A stretch of 64,000 bases of DNA from positions 7,639,725-7,703,724 of the forward strand of contig CM034129.1 of the NCBI GenBank assembly GCA_019914995.1, in the 5' to 3' direction. The first letter of the stretch is position 1, and the number at the start of each line of letters is the position of its first letter. This stretch comes from Acanthochlamys bracteata. Its lineage: Eukaryota > Streptophyta > Magnoliopsida > Pandanales > Velloziaceae. The notes beneath the pieces are model-generated. The model made no database searches. It saw only the letters and a list, made by a program, of their open reading frames with translations, and was not told where the DNA came from. Positions 1-12,158 of the stretch are shown here, piece after piece. The translations under genes and the position numbers were made by a program.

Positions 1-2922
1 CGTTGGCAGACTACAACAGCACTAAAGTAAGCCCAAATCCCTGATTTGGGCTTATGTACTTCCATAGACTACAACAACATTTCTATCATCATCCTGCGAT
101 ATCCAGCTTGCTTGTAGGTTATTACCAAATACAAGTGCAAAAAACGAGTAAGGAGTTTTTCAAAAGATTACAATAATCATAATAATAATAATAATAATAA
201 TTAGGTTCACATATAATACAAATACATAACAAAGATTAGATTGAAAAAGAAGATCATAGGAAAGGAAGGAGGAAGAATTAGATCAGCCGCCGGAAAGAAG
301 AAGATAATTGTCATAGTAGAGGAAGAGAAATTTTAGAGGCTGTCAGATTTAACTTGATGAACGATCATCATTTATTGTTGATTTCTATTTGATCATAGTT
401 GGAAGGTGATATTTAGGGTTGATTTTCATCTTTTCATTTTAAGTTTTTATTTTCATTTGTCAATAAATATTTAACAATATTTTATAATTTTTTAAAAAAA
501 AATTTCGCAAGATTTTGTTATTACTATTTTATTTTATTTTAGGTAAAAAAAATAAATCTTATTTTTCAAGAGTATTACTTTGAAGTTGTTCGTTAAACCG
601 CTATAGAGGAATGCTGATCCCTTCCATGTCATAACATTCATGAAGGTCATCCAACATTATAACAATTTTCATCTTCTCCTATATGGTAGTTGTATATGCA
701 TTTTGATAGAGCCTCTTCGCTATCATCATTATACAACAATTTTAGTTAGTACTCGAGTTTTTTGCTAATTCTTGTTTGAAGGTTCCCTAGCTTACAATCC
801 TTAGAAACTGCAGGCGCAGAACTGAATTCGCACCGACCACTAAACAAGCCAACACTTGTAGCTCATTGTAGTTTTCATAATAACGGTTGTCTTGCCATTT
901 ATCCACAATTCCGATAATCATATATTCCATCTTCATCTGCTAGAAAAACACCAATCGTCTTGACAACTTACCCACGAACCCAACTACTCTAGAGTTGACA
1001 TGTAGCTCTCGTGTCGATTTTAGAGCTCTCTTCTCTTGCACAAAATCCATCTTATTTTCGTTGTTGTAAGAAAAGCCGATACCGGCCTTATTCATATGAT
1101 CAGAGAAGCTGATCAAGGGAGGCACAGGAGATGCAAGCGCACGAGAGTGAAATCACTTGCATTGTCTGTGGAGACTGTTGGGAGTCTTAGCACCACTGAT
1201 GCCAAGTACCTTAGTGCTGGTCACAGTCGTTTGGGCGTAACCAAAGGTGCACAGTAAGGAACCACAATAGGCGTACTTCTATCATTCGCGTTGAAGAGCT
1301 ATTTTGTAGTTCAGATTTGTCCCACTAGTTCCATAGAATTTAGACCACTTATCACCAAGAAGTGCACCATTAGTATATGAGAATTCGACTGTAATCAACC
1401 GAGTAGTCTATAAGCGATTACAAGAAACTCAAGCCCAGTTGGCACTCAACTACATTACTTTTTATCTTTATTTTTGCATTACTTTTTAGTTCTTTTGTTT
1501 CCTTTATCAAAAATCCATAACAATTACTACTAAAGCGGTCCATCTGATAGACAAGACAGCTTCTTTACCACCGAATCACGCAAGTCACCTTCGTCACTAC
1601 AACCAGCTATTGTAGGCACTTCCTGCAACACCTTTAAAATTGATTCCAATTACCTCCCAAATGGAGACCGAATTTTATGAACTCTACGTACTAAGCATCT
1701 AATCTCACAAACCAGCTTATACGCATTTCCACGAACTTTGCGTAGATATAGGGTGGTATGTTCATCCAGGAAAAACAAACATGAACCGAACCTTGACATC
1801 CATAGATACCACCCGGAGTGAACCTGCGTAGAATGGCCCAGAAAGCTTCTCCATCAGGGTGGCCATAGTGAGATATAGCGGTGAAGCTAGGCTATGGATA
1901 CAGAGAAAAAAGAAAAAAATATTCTCAATATAGTTTGTGAAAGAATTGCTAATGGTGGTTCCACGTTACTATTTTGTTTGAAACGAGAGCCGACGTGATG
2001 GATTTTGTTCAACAACCAATGAGATCAAGGACAGGGTGGGGTCAGAACCAGAATTTAGTGTGGTGTTTTTTTTCCTGTTTGAGAAGTAGCTCAGGTAGTC
2101 ATAGACAAAACGTTAAGAATATTTCGATCAATTTTGTAAAAGTGGGTTAGAAAAATTAATTTAATTTGGAAAAAATTATTACAATAAAATGAGAGGTTCA
2201 AAGTATTATGTAATAAAAATCCCCAAATCTACTTCATAAACAATACCAAAAGACCTAACAAAGTTACACGAGGTATCTCTGTTTCGTGCTTCAAGAGGAA
2301 GATTAAAATGTTTGGCATGCTATTCATTTCATTTCACCATTTTGTTCAAATTCTCATTTTTCATAAACTTTCTATTATAACTTTTATAAAAAAAAGTAAA
2401 AGAAACAGGTGAATATTATACATATATATATGTATATACATAAAAAAGTCAAATTCATTTTAAGAAAAATTTTGAAATATGCTAATTTGTAAAAGAAATT
2501 CATTATTTCAAGCACTCTTAAAGGACCCCTAAAAGAATCTTGTCCAATGTGATCTCATAAAGAGTGGATTGTCGACAGTTTACAAGTGCTATCCATATAC
2601 TATCAACAAGAAGAAATGGAATTAATCTCTTGGAGTTTAGGACAAGTTTGGTTGAACATAAGTGATTTTTCATTAAATAATTTTTAAAATAATTGAACTT
2701 AGAAAAATAATGGAAGTTGGTTTAATTCTGATATTTAGTTATTTAATATGCGAATTTTAAATGTGATTTTTGTCCCTAGTTTTTTATATAAATAAGAAAA
2801 AATTAGATGAAAGAAAACTAGGGAGCCACTTTGACCTTGGCCGTAACCAAAACCAAAAAGTCACTGACATTGAAACTTACATCGTTATATAACATGAAAT
2901 CTCGCATAAGCACCCTCCTTCC
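1..2922. other. Gene-free AT-rich intergenic DNA
   Basis: I see no supported gene here; the short open frames lack family motifs. The stretch has an AAT microsatellite near 177-200 and a block at about 776-935 that is a diverged copy of the sequence flanking the gypsy element further right. The remainder looks like eroded repeat DNA that I cannot classify. Confidence 0.5.
776..935 (+). repeat. Paralogue of the gypsy insertion site (empty-site copy)
   Basis: This block matches the two flanks of the gypsy element at 28430-42123 joined together. The left part (about 776-851, containing 'agcttacaatccttagaaa' and 'ctaaacaagc') resembles 28351-28429. The part after it (containing 'cacaattccgataat') resembles about 42124-42205. 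It therefore shows the locus without the retroelement. The identity of the underlying repeat family is unknown. Confidence 0.6.
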
Positions 2923-3845
2923 CATGGTTGTTAAAATTTTGATTTAAATTTTAAAATCTTACGATTTTACATCAACAAACCATCCTACTTGATATAAGAT
3001 CCTATTTTAATAAAATCGAAGTAAGATCACGATATTAATCTTAAGATCCTTAAGATCTCGATCTTAGTTGGAATCTATGATTTCAGTTTATAAAAAATCT
3101 TTATGAATCAGGAGAGCCCTCTATGATTTTGAGCAAAGTTGGAATTGTTAGAAAAAATTTGTTGATATTTTGTAACGGGTGCATTGGTGTTTGGTTTAAT
3201 CTATGAGGGATTTGTTATGAGAGTAAAAAATTATTCGATGAGATCGAGGGTAAAGTTCGAATTTGTGATCATTGCAATAAGAATGGTTTAGTAAAATGCT
3301 CCAGTCTTCTTCTTATTTAAATTATTGATAAAATGAAAGTTGTTTGGTTTTTTAGATTTTATAAGAAGAAGAGAACTGATCATACATATGATTGTTGCAA
3401 ATTTTTACTAGAAATTGACTTTGTAAAAAGGAGATTTGAATTAATTTTTTTCCTTTTTATTTTGAGGCGATGATATAGTTCATAAAAGATTAAATTTTCT
3501 TGATATGAGTATAACTATATAAATGTGTATTTATAAAATAATGATATAGTTTCTAAAGAAATTGTGATAATATGCTAAATGAAATATAAAAATTGTTCAT
3601 GATATAGTTCATCTAAATAATAAAGATGAACATTGTTAATTTATTAGAATAAGATGAAATATAAGAAAAGTTGTCTTGAGTTTTTAGCAAATTTGATAAG
3701 TACTATCTAAAATTTTAAAACTATTAAAAAATTTTATAAAAAAAATGTCGACAAGCAAAATCTTATGATCTTATTTAGAATTCTGATTTTATGATACTAC
3801 AGAACCAAAACGATCCTATATAAAATCCCGATCTTAACAACCTTA
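2923..3845. mobile_element. hAT-like MITE, 923 bp, related to 56287-56799
   Basis: The ends form an imperfect terminal inverted repeat: the left end reads CATGGTTGTTAAAA and the right end, reverse-complemented, reads TAAGGTTGTTAAGATC. Internal blocks of 'aaaatcttacgatttta' type recur in the element inside the RPN7 intron. The flanking octamers ctccttcc and cttcttct match at 6 of 8 positions, which would fit an aged 8-bp target duplication. No transposase reading frame is visible, so it is non-autonomous. Confidence 0.6.
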
Positions 3846-5522
3846 CTTCTTCTTATTCTCCTTTTCTTTTTCTTTTCTTTTTTTTTTCTTTCTTTATCCC
3901 CCTTATTTCTTTAGCATGTTGGGACCAGTAACAATTGGTTATGTAAAATAACTTCTTACATACAAAATCAGTCCAACATAAATTGGTATTGTTTGTTGGT
4001 TTTTCATCCATCCTAACTCTAGTTTAATCGCTGTATTAGAATATTATTATAGTACTCTTATGTTAATGTTATAATATATAAACGAACATCAAATTGAAGT
4101 TAACAAACTGGAGACGAAATTTTAGATTCCAAATATAAAGGGTAAATGCATCTCCTCCCTTTAGTTTTTTGGTTGGGTATACCAAACACATCTTTGAGTA
4201 TTTCGAAAGTAGCAAAGAGGATGCTAAGTTTTCACCATGTATCGACAAGCTCTCTTCTTTTTAATTCTTTTAATATATTTTTTAAGTTAAACAGTCACGT
4301 TAAATTATCGGCTACCCACCATTGCTGTTTTCTTAGTGTCATCTACCAACGATGATGCCATTGCCGCCGTTGCTTCCACCGGGTTCATGCGATGTAAAGC
4401 TTCAAACAAGAGCAGCAATCTATTAGATGTTATCTTAAATATATCAAAAAAAATCTAAATAGCATGGCAGGAAAGAATTCTAAATAATATAAAACGTGCT
4501 TATCTTGAATCATAATATTCTAGCTTCTGTTGAGAACCTCTCTCTATCTCATCCTTAAACCTCTTGTTCAGTCCATTCTGGAAACCTCTGGCGCAGACGT
4601 CATAATGTAGTCATAACATTGTTGAAACGTAGTTGCAGCACTATTGTAATGTGGTGATGAGATCATCGAATGTTCACATAGCGACTATAATGTGCCTACG
4701 TAATTAGTTTAGTGGTCACAATTTCGTCGTAAGATTTGTAAAGGTGTGAAAAATTCATACAATATGCACAAATGAGAGCTCGGAAGTAGTAAATAGAATA
4801 GTTTGGTTGGCCCAAAATTTGGCATTTTGTGTTGCATTCTCATGTTTTCAATTCAATTTTCATGACATTTGCTAAACAAACTGCGACAAATATTAAAAAA
4901 AAAAATCAAATAGAGAATCAAAGCATCTCTAAACGTTCTTCATGAAACCATCATAATGATGGTTCAAAGAGGATTTTCAAGCAAAGTAGACGATATTGAG
5001 ATCTGAATGGATCATTATAGCATCTACCCAAGTAACTCAAGAGGAGAGGGAGAAGAGTTATAAAGTAAAATCCAATTAAAACATTTTTTTTTATATAATG
5101 AGATATCAGCCTGTAAACCAGCTGCCTAATTGAGCTGCTGGTTTGACGATTATTTTCGTTCTCTACAATAGAGCAAAATGAGTTGTAGGTAAGCTAATTG
5201 ATCTTTTTTTTCGTTCAAAACAAAGAGAAATCATTAGGTAAAAAGTCTAGAGTGTTTATTGAAAAGGAGTTTTTCTAAAAATGAGAGTATTTTAGAAATT
5301 TTCAAAAAATGAGCCCAATTTTTTAAAAAGAAAGTAATAAAAATAATTAATAATAAAATTTCACGAAATAGAATTTAAATTTTTTTAAAAAAATATGTAG
5401 AATATTCAAGAAGCTTATCAAAAACGTGAAATGAAAAGTTGGAATGAAAAGAAAAAAGAAGCTCTCCTAAATATCCACTAGGTTCAAACTGAAGAAGGAG
5501 CCAGAGGGGAGGGTTGGTGATT
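3846..5522. other. Gene-free intergenic DNA
   Basis: A pyrimidine-rich run sits near 3846-3905. The 69-codon open frame at 4146 has no recognisable motif or supporting structure and I do not call it. I see no confident element boundary in this stretch. Confidence 0.4.
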
Positions 5523-5625
5523 CACTACAACAAAATTACCCTATACCGATTGCTTGCTTCAGTCGGTACTCTTTAAAATTCTGTCGGCAAATGCTATTAC
5601 CGTCTGAAATAAGATTAGTACGTAG
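5523..5625 (+). mobile_element. Truncated CACTA transposon terminus
   Basis: It begins with CACTACAACAAAATTA, the hallmark end of En/Spm (CACTA) elements. Short CGGTA/CGATT-type subterminal motifs follow ('cagtcggtactct', 'tgtcggcaaatgc'). The similarity stops after about 100 bp, so only one end is left. The motifs resemble those of the larger CACTA-like element at about 12159-14350. Confidence 0.45.
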
Positions 5626-5707
5626 ATCATCACAAGGGGATGGGGTCAGGGTAGCAGGGGTGTGAGAGGAGAGGAGGGTTGGATTGAGGGAAGGTAGTTA
5701 GTTGGTA

Positions 5708-5928
5708 TGTTTAAGTCCTTTAGGACCTTTAATAATTAAATGGTGTAGTTAGAGGAATTCTATTGTAATTGGGAGTCCTAGTAGGAGGAGTACTCTATGT
5801 AGTATTAATAAGCATTGTAATCCTCCATTTGGAGGGGAATTCTTGGATCAATAAAATTAGTTTTAGTTTTCTTAGTTAGTTCTAGTGTTATTCCAGCGAT
5901 TCCACTCTTGTGGCTTGATCTCGTATCA
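5708..5928 (+). repeat. Possible solo LTR
   Basis: The segment starts TGTTTAAG and ends GTATCA, has an AATAAAA signal at about 5851, and is preceded by a purine-rich tract (gagggaaggtagttag). These are LTR-like features, but no partner copy was found in the window, so it is tentative. Confidence 0.3.
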
Positions 5929-6829
5929 GGGTTAGTGATTTGTGATCTATTTAGATAGAGAAGTAATGAATAAGAATAAATAAGATAAGGTAAACAAAAT
6001 GAGAGTAGAGTGGAGATAAAAGCAAAAGTAACAATTTATTTTTGTCATGCTTGGATATATTAACAAGAGTAATGAAGACTAAATAGTTATTTTTATTTAG
6101 TAACTGCGGAATAAGTTCTAATAATTCTTGTAAAAAGTCTGAAATATTTTGTTATATTTTCTGGTTAAGAATAACAATTTTTTTTGTATTAGTACAGAAG
6201 TGTCTCCAAAAGGAGCACTTCGCCGAGGAGCAAGAAGGGTGCTGCTGAGAGTTCTAAAATTGAAGATGTGGCAAAGTAACACTAAGGAGAAGTATTTCTG
6301 CTCCTAATTTCTGCTTTCATAAACTTATGTTATTGAACATTAACAAGCTTCAGAGCTTTTCAAACGATTTGAATACCAATTTGTCATTTCAGATAACACA
6401 GGTTCAATAGAATTTGCAGTATGATTTAGAAAGATTAAAAAATAGAAGAACTGAAAGCAAGAAATTCTCAGTATTATCAAATTTATATAACATAAGAATT
6501 CAAATAAAGCAGATAAATTCATATAACAATCAGACTGTTATAGAGAAAATTTGCATAACTAAAATCGATTCCAATTTATCAATAGTTTCATTATGATCTC
6601 TACAATACCATTGAATGAAAGGAAAGACAGAACAACTGAATAAATGGTTCCCACTAGCACTTTACCATATCACCATATTCTGTAACTCAATACTAAAATA
6701 ACTTTAGCATGACTCATTCATTATGAGCAAAACAACTCCAACCATTGAAGACATAAAAGAAATCAATCTTAAGATTTTACTACCATAAGAATTGTAATAC
6801 AAATTTTTTAAACTAACAAGAAATCACTC
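5929..6829. other. Gene-free intergenic DNA
   Basis: AT-rich sequence. The two 60-codon frames at 6340-6596 overlap on opposite strands and have no motif. No gene or element boundary is supported. Confidence 0.4.
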
Positions 6830-7298
6830 TAGATATATATATATATATATATATGGTGTGAGGATAGTGGCACATCGTTCTTTAGAGGCACATTGGTAAA
6901 CATCGGTCCGGCTTCATCGATATGAACCTCCAAATATAATATTCACTGTTGGATAAGAAGAATTATGAGTTAATAATATGTTGACCAAATTTCAGTTCAA
7001 TCGGATCATAAATCAACATTCATCCACTTCTTGATTAATTTGATAAAAAAAAATTTTAAAAAATATATATTGTCTTATTTTTGTCATATTGATCAAGGTG
7101 TTGAATGAATGTTGAGTTGTGCTCCGATTGAGCTGAAATTTGGTCAACATATTCTCAACTCATAGTTCTTCGTATCCAATGGTGAATATCACATTTGAAG
7201 CTTTGTACACGTGAAATCGAACAGATGTGCGCCGATGTGCCCCTAAAAAATGATGTGCTCCTATCCCACCCACTATCTCCACCCATATATATATATGG
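6830..7298. mobile_element. Long-hairpin MITE, copy 1
   Basis: The two halves of this AT-bordered unit are inverted copies: 'gttgaccaaatttcag' on the left is answered by 'ctgaaatttggtcaac' on the right. The termini carry 'ggatagtggcaca' and, inverted, 'gggataggagcaca'. The whole unit could fold into one long hairpin, as in foldback or Tourist-like MITEs. It abuts copy 2, and it has no coding potential. Confidence 0.6.
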
Positions 7299-7715
7299 AG
7301 GGATAGGGGCACTCCCGCGCACTCCTTTTCTGATTTATAGCCGGAGTGATCTTCAAATCTAATCTCCACCGTTAGACATAAAAAACTATGCGTTACAAAC
7401 ATACTCACAAAATTTTATCTCAATTGAATTACTAATTCACCTCCTTCCGACCACTTGATCAATGTCATAGAAATTATACAATATATATATTTTTTGTAAG
7501 TCTTTAGTTACTTTTTGTCATCTTGATCAAGTGACTAGATAGAGATGAATTAGTATTCCAAATGAGTTGAAGTTTTGTGAGTATATTTCTAACTCATACT
7601 TTTTCATATCTAACGATGGAGATTGGATTTAGAGATCATTTCGATAATAAACGAGAGAGAGTACCCAAAAATACTTCTATCCTTTCATATATATATATAT
7701 ATATATATATTCATG
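7286..7715. mobile_element. Long-hairpin MITE, copy 2
   Basis: Same architecture as copy 1. The left half has 'tgatcaatgtcatag' and the right half has 'tgtcatcttgatcaag' in inverted arrangement; the ends have 'ggagggataggggcac' and, inverted, 'aggatagaagtatt'. It is bounded by AT dinucleotide runs at both sides and overlaps copy 1 at the shared AT tract. Confidence 0.55.
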
Positions 7716-8228
7716 ATAATCGTCGTAAGACATGAATTCTATCATTCCTGTCATTTCTTTCTTTAAACATAAGAAGTAGATTCTAAACCTTCAAAGCTAC
7801 TTAATCTTGCCATGTAACTTTCATATTATCCAATTTACTACGTTTTTGAGTGATCCACTGAACGTGTTCGACGGAATGGCTCTTAGGCTTTTGGATAGGA
7901 GATGCATTGTCACGTACCTCTCCTTTATTTGTGTTAATTTTTGTTTATTTGCTAACTCTGTATTGCTAAATTTGTTACTGCTGTTTGTGGTTCTTTCTTG
8001 TTGCTTTAGAAATTTGGATTCTTTCGTCCCGAAAGAGAAGTTCTATTTGGTCTCGAAAGAAATTTTGGGTTGCATTTGGCTCAAGAAGGGGATTGTTGGT
8101 GATCCTTGGTATGGTTTCTTCTCCTACGATTTCTATTGATGCATCTAGCATTAAAAGTGTAATGCAAGTAGCAAAATTTTATATATTTATTTGTAAACTC
8201 TCGACTAGCATCGTGAGTTTAAGGGGTA
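7716..8228. other. Unassigned AT-rich stretch
   Basis: A 110-codon open frame at 7807-8139 and an overlapping 84-codon frame exist. Neither has a recognisable domain and their composition is hydrophobic and low-complexity. A purine tract (aaggggtaa) ends the stretch just before an LTR-like sequence, so this may be the 3' interior of an eroded retroelement. I do not call a gene. Confidence 0.3.
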
Positions 8229-8371
8229 ATGTTAGATGATGTAAAATTATTAGTATTGTTAGGTTATATTAGTCTTTTGTTGTAAGCTTATATAAGCCCT
8301 AAAGAAAACCTAATGAAATAAGTTTTGCCTTCATTTTGTGGTTTGCTTTGTTTGTTCAAAGAGGGCAAACA
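8229..8371 (+). repeat. Possible small LTR
   Basis: The segment begins TGTTAGATG after a purine tract, contains a TATATAAG box (about 8289) and AATGAAAT signal, and ends GGGCAAACA. These fit a short LTR or TRIM-type terminal repeat. No second copy is present in this window. Confidence 0.3.
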
Positions 8372-9309
8372 ATCTGGCGGGACCGCTGTCGGCGGCCCTT
8401 CGTTTTTATTTTCTTTTGGAATTTCACACATGTAACAAGAGATTTCTTACAAACTAATATATCAAACATTAAGCAGAAATCAAGCTAGAAAGATGAAAGC
8501 ATTAGACTAACTAAAACTATATTTTCTCAAGAATAAACAAAACACAAGATCAAAAGCATCGAGCAACTAAAACTAGCAGCAGTACTCCCTCCTTAATTAA
8601 TATTGGAGCCCAGCAAGCCAACACTATCGGCAACTACAGAAATATCCAGCACAAAGAAGAAGAAATCATCCTCTACCTTCGTGTCCTGCTTATCTAATAT
8701 GTTTAAGCCACCGAGAGAGGCGAAGACTACTCAATTCTGCAAGCACTAGTTATCATTGACATGCTCATTCTCTTCTTCGCTACTACCTGTGTAGTCTGGC
8801 AGAATCTTAACGGCGAGACGGCGACGGTAGCGACATCAGAGGCAGGCATGATCGAGCTTCGAACGAATCCGGTGAGAACGAGAAGAAAAACAATCCGCTT
8901 AAATAGAAGAAAGCATTATAAGTAAGATGAGAACTTCAAAATTCTAACAACTGTAAGATTACTTTTGCACCTGGTTACACCCCAATGTGAGGTGTAACCG
9001 ATTACTCATATAAGAGCAATGGGGAGAAATTTTATTCCACATTACTCTTATGAATTCGCTGACAAATAAGAGCAATGAAAAATAATTAATTCACTTACGC
9101 TATATTGTCCTTTTTTACTCTCAATCCAAACAGAGTGTTAACATTAAGTATGACCCGATTCTGACTCCAGTCTGTTAAGCAATAGAAACACGTAGCATCA
9201 GCAGGTCGCTAATACATAATATTATGGCCTAAATTACAAACCAATCCTTATTAATTTAAAAAGTAAAATTATAAATGAATTAATTAAATTTATTTAATAA
9301 AATTTAAAT
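8372..9309. other. Gene-free intergenic DNA
   Basis: No supported gene. A short hairpin ('ggttacacc ... ggtgtaacc') lies near 8972-9000. The region 8980-9135 with repeated 'aagagcaatg' looks like one arm of an eroded inverted-repeat element, but I could not place a partner. Confidence 0.35.
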
Positions 9310-9845
9310 CATTGGGTTTATATTTTTTGCATACCGTTTTGACCAAATTTTAATTCATTTAGATAATATTTTATACTACATCATAATAAATAATTAGTCA
9401 ACGTATACGATTTAATAGTTTATAGGATTAAATCATAACACTAAATTAAATCTAAATGTGATGAATTTTTTTGTGAACAACAATATTATACCGTAGAATA
9501 TGTCTAACGGTTTAAATCTGAATTGCATTCTTACATTGTGTAAATTTAATTAACGAGCTAGCAACAAATATGCCAACTTAATTAACAAGCACAATACTTA
9601 TACTCTTATATTATACTAATTACACAAAATATGTCATTTTATATTTCAAATGAAGTATCTAAACGATTAGATAGATTCTATATTACAACTTTACTATTCA
9701 AACAAAATTTTATCGTATTTTGGATATATTTAATTACTATGATTTAATTTAAAATTGTCATAGCGTATACGTTTATTAATCATATATCATTATGGAATAG
9801 AAAATATCATCCAACTAATCTAAAATTTTCCAGCATGATATATAA
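9310..9845. mobile_element. Palindromic element, family II copy 1
   Basis: The two arms are inverted relatives. The left has 'gaccaaattttaattcat', 'cataataaataatt' and 'acgtatacgattt'; the right carries their reverse complements ('gcgtatacgtttattaat', 'aatctaaaattttcc'). The central section can pair with itself. A second copy of the same family lies at 10944-11460. Confidence 0.55.
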
Positions 9846-10724
9846 AAAATATAAAAATATATAAAAAATATCTTATTTTGCTTTTATCTTTTTTATGATT
9901 CAACTATTTACTTTTATCTTCTTGTAATCACCCTATTTATTGAAATAAATTTTTCATTACTTATAATTTTCTTTTTCTTCTTCTTCAACCTTACCTCCCC
10001 TCCCGACGGCAAACTACTCGTCCTTCCTTCAGGCTTGTGATCTCCGGAGACAAGTATCTCTTCACCACACAACAAGCCTTCATTTTTTCCTTTTCGATCG
10101 TCGTCGTTGTAACTACTTATTCCATGTTGCGATCAACCTCTCCGCCACCATCGCTACCGCTGATCACCACCAAATTCCTTAATATGTTTTGAAAATCGTG
10201 CGATTTTTTTCTAGCTACGATACGCTACTAATTCCTCCGACGACCAAGATGTTTTCTGCTGAGCTTACCGCTTCATTTGTGTTATCCATTCCGTTCCTCT
10301 TCCGAAGGAATCGAAAATGGAATTTGGGCAGCAAGGGAGGAAGAGAAAGGCGAAGGAGAGCAGTGGAAATAGCAATTGCAAAGAGGTGAGGTTTCACTGA
10401 CTCTACCGAGAGTTCTCCGTTGCCCTCTGTTATTGTTGTTGTTGTTGGTGGTGCCTTGCTGATGGTGGTGTTATGGTGGCACCATAGTAGTACTCCAATT
10501 CTCGCTATGATTGTTACTGCTTTTTTGTTGTTGATAGTGCCCTGGTGGCTTTTGCTATGATTTTGTTGTTGCTGTTGTTAGTGGTGCCATTGTGGTAGTA
10601 GATTTCTATGGTTATTATTGTTGTTTATTGAAAAAACAATATCGCTGATGTAGTCTTTCTCGCTATTGTCGATGCTTTGGTACAATTTTGATTTTATTAA
10701 ACATTTTTAAATTAGTATTTTCTA
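9846..10724. other. Unassigned, locally GC-richer stretch
   Basis: The segment 10000-10390 is less AT-rich than its surroundings. It resembles a 5' UTR or exon fragment, possibly captured by the adjoining CACTA-like element. A GTT/GGTGG-rich low-complexity run follows at 10432-10600. Two short opposing open frames have no family motif, so no gene is called. Confidence 0.35.
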
Positions 10725-12046
10725 AAGTAATAGAGACCAATTATATGTTGGTCCTATTACTAAAGTATTATAGACCAACTTTAGATTCTTGATCACTATT
10801 GCTCCAGTAAATAGCGACCAAAGCACATTACGGTCGTTAACGATTTTCGCTAATAGCGACCAACTACATGTTGGTCCTATTGACATAAAAGAATAATTTA
10901 AAAGTAGTTAATAAAACTAAAATCGCTAAATGTGATTTATATTTTGCACATATTATGTTGACAAAGTTTTAAATCATTTAAGTGATAGTTTATGCTCAGT
11001 CACAATAAATGATTAATGAACATATACGATTTAATAATTTATAAATATAAATGGGAGCACCAACTTATATCCAAATTTGATAAAATTTTGTGTAATTAAT
11101 GATATTGAAGTATTGAACATATCCACGGTTTAGATCACCTTTCCAACCTTGCAATTGTATAAATTGGCTAAATGAGATAGAAACAATAAGCCAACTTAGT
11201 TTATGAACAAGATATACTCTTACATTTTACTAATTATGCAAACTATCTCATTTATATTTCAGATATATTATCTAAATTGTTTGATATATTATACACAATA
11301 ATATAGTTATTTGTACAAAGTGTTATTAAATTTTAATATAATTTAATGTTCGGATTTATATCTATAAATTGTTAAAGTATGTACGTATATCAATTATATT
11401 GTGATAGAGTACAAAATATTATCCAAATTATCTAAAAGTTTGTCAACTTGATATAAAAATGATTTTAATTTTAGTTTTATTAAATAATTTTAGAATATTA
11501 TTTTTTAAAATAAATGAGACTAATCATACTTTGGTACCTATTACTATAGTATTAGGAATCAACTTTAACAATTTGGTTGCTATTGCTGCACTCAATAGCA
11601 ACCAAGTAATGTCATGGTCACTATTGTGTAAGGAAATAGCGACCAAACCTACATTGTAGCCATATTTAGTCGATGTAGTATCGAACTTTTGCTTTATATT
11701 ACCTTCTGTAATGCGACTAACAGTTCTAAGATACTTGGTTGATATTGCCTTAGAAAATAGCGACCAAGTAATTTATTGATTATTTATTGTAGCAATAACG
11801 ACTATACTTCAATGGGGTTGCTATTATGTAAAGTAATAGCGACCAACTAAATAGGCAGTCGTTATTACCTTCGCCACTAGTTGTTTTAGTCATTATTGTC
11901 TTACAAAATAGCGACCTCTTTGCTTTTTTGTCGCTATTGTATCTATAATGGCGACCGTTTTTTTTATGGTTGCTATTAGTGGTTATCGAACAGTTTCTCT
12001 TTGCCTTTAATGGTTTGGTCGTGAATGATATATTTTATTTGTAGTG
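10725..12046 (+). mobile_element. CACTA transposon 3' end with subterminal array
   Basis: The segment ends TTTATTTGTAGTG (12034-12046), the reverse complement of a CACTA terminus. The preceding 1.3 kb holds many copies, in both orientations, of a decamer close to TAGCGACCAA. Clustered short subterminal repeats of this kind are typical of En/Spm-like elements. The array is split by a palindromic element at about 10944-11460. The other terminus was not found, so the element is truncated or its 5' end is too eroded to see. Confidence 0.6.
10944..11460. mobile_element. Palindromic element, family II copy 2
   Basis: Same family as 9310-9845. Shared blocks include 'aatgattaatgaac' with 'catatacgattt' on the left and 'aaattatctaaaagttt' on the right, with the arms inverted relative to each other. 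It interrupts the CACTA subterminal array, so it inserted after that element. Confidence 0.55.
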
Positions 12047-12158
12047 CTATTATTTTTCACTAATTGAGTATTATCTAAATAATAAATTATCAAATAGTAG
12101 TTGCATGGAAGCCAGTCAGCTAAGCTATAAGTGTAAAATTTGTATGACTAGCTAATGC
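12047..12158. other. Short spacer between two CACTA-like elements
   Basis: AT-rich linker with no gene or recognisable motif. Confidence 0.3.

Noticed and set aside
7807-8239. Overlapping open frames of 110 and 84 codons
   Set aside because: No known domain, strongly hydrophobic low-complexity translation, no splice support; probably chance frames next to an LTR-like sequence.
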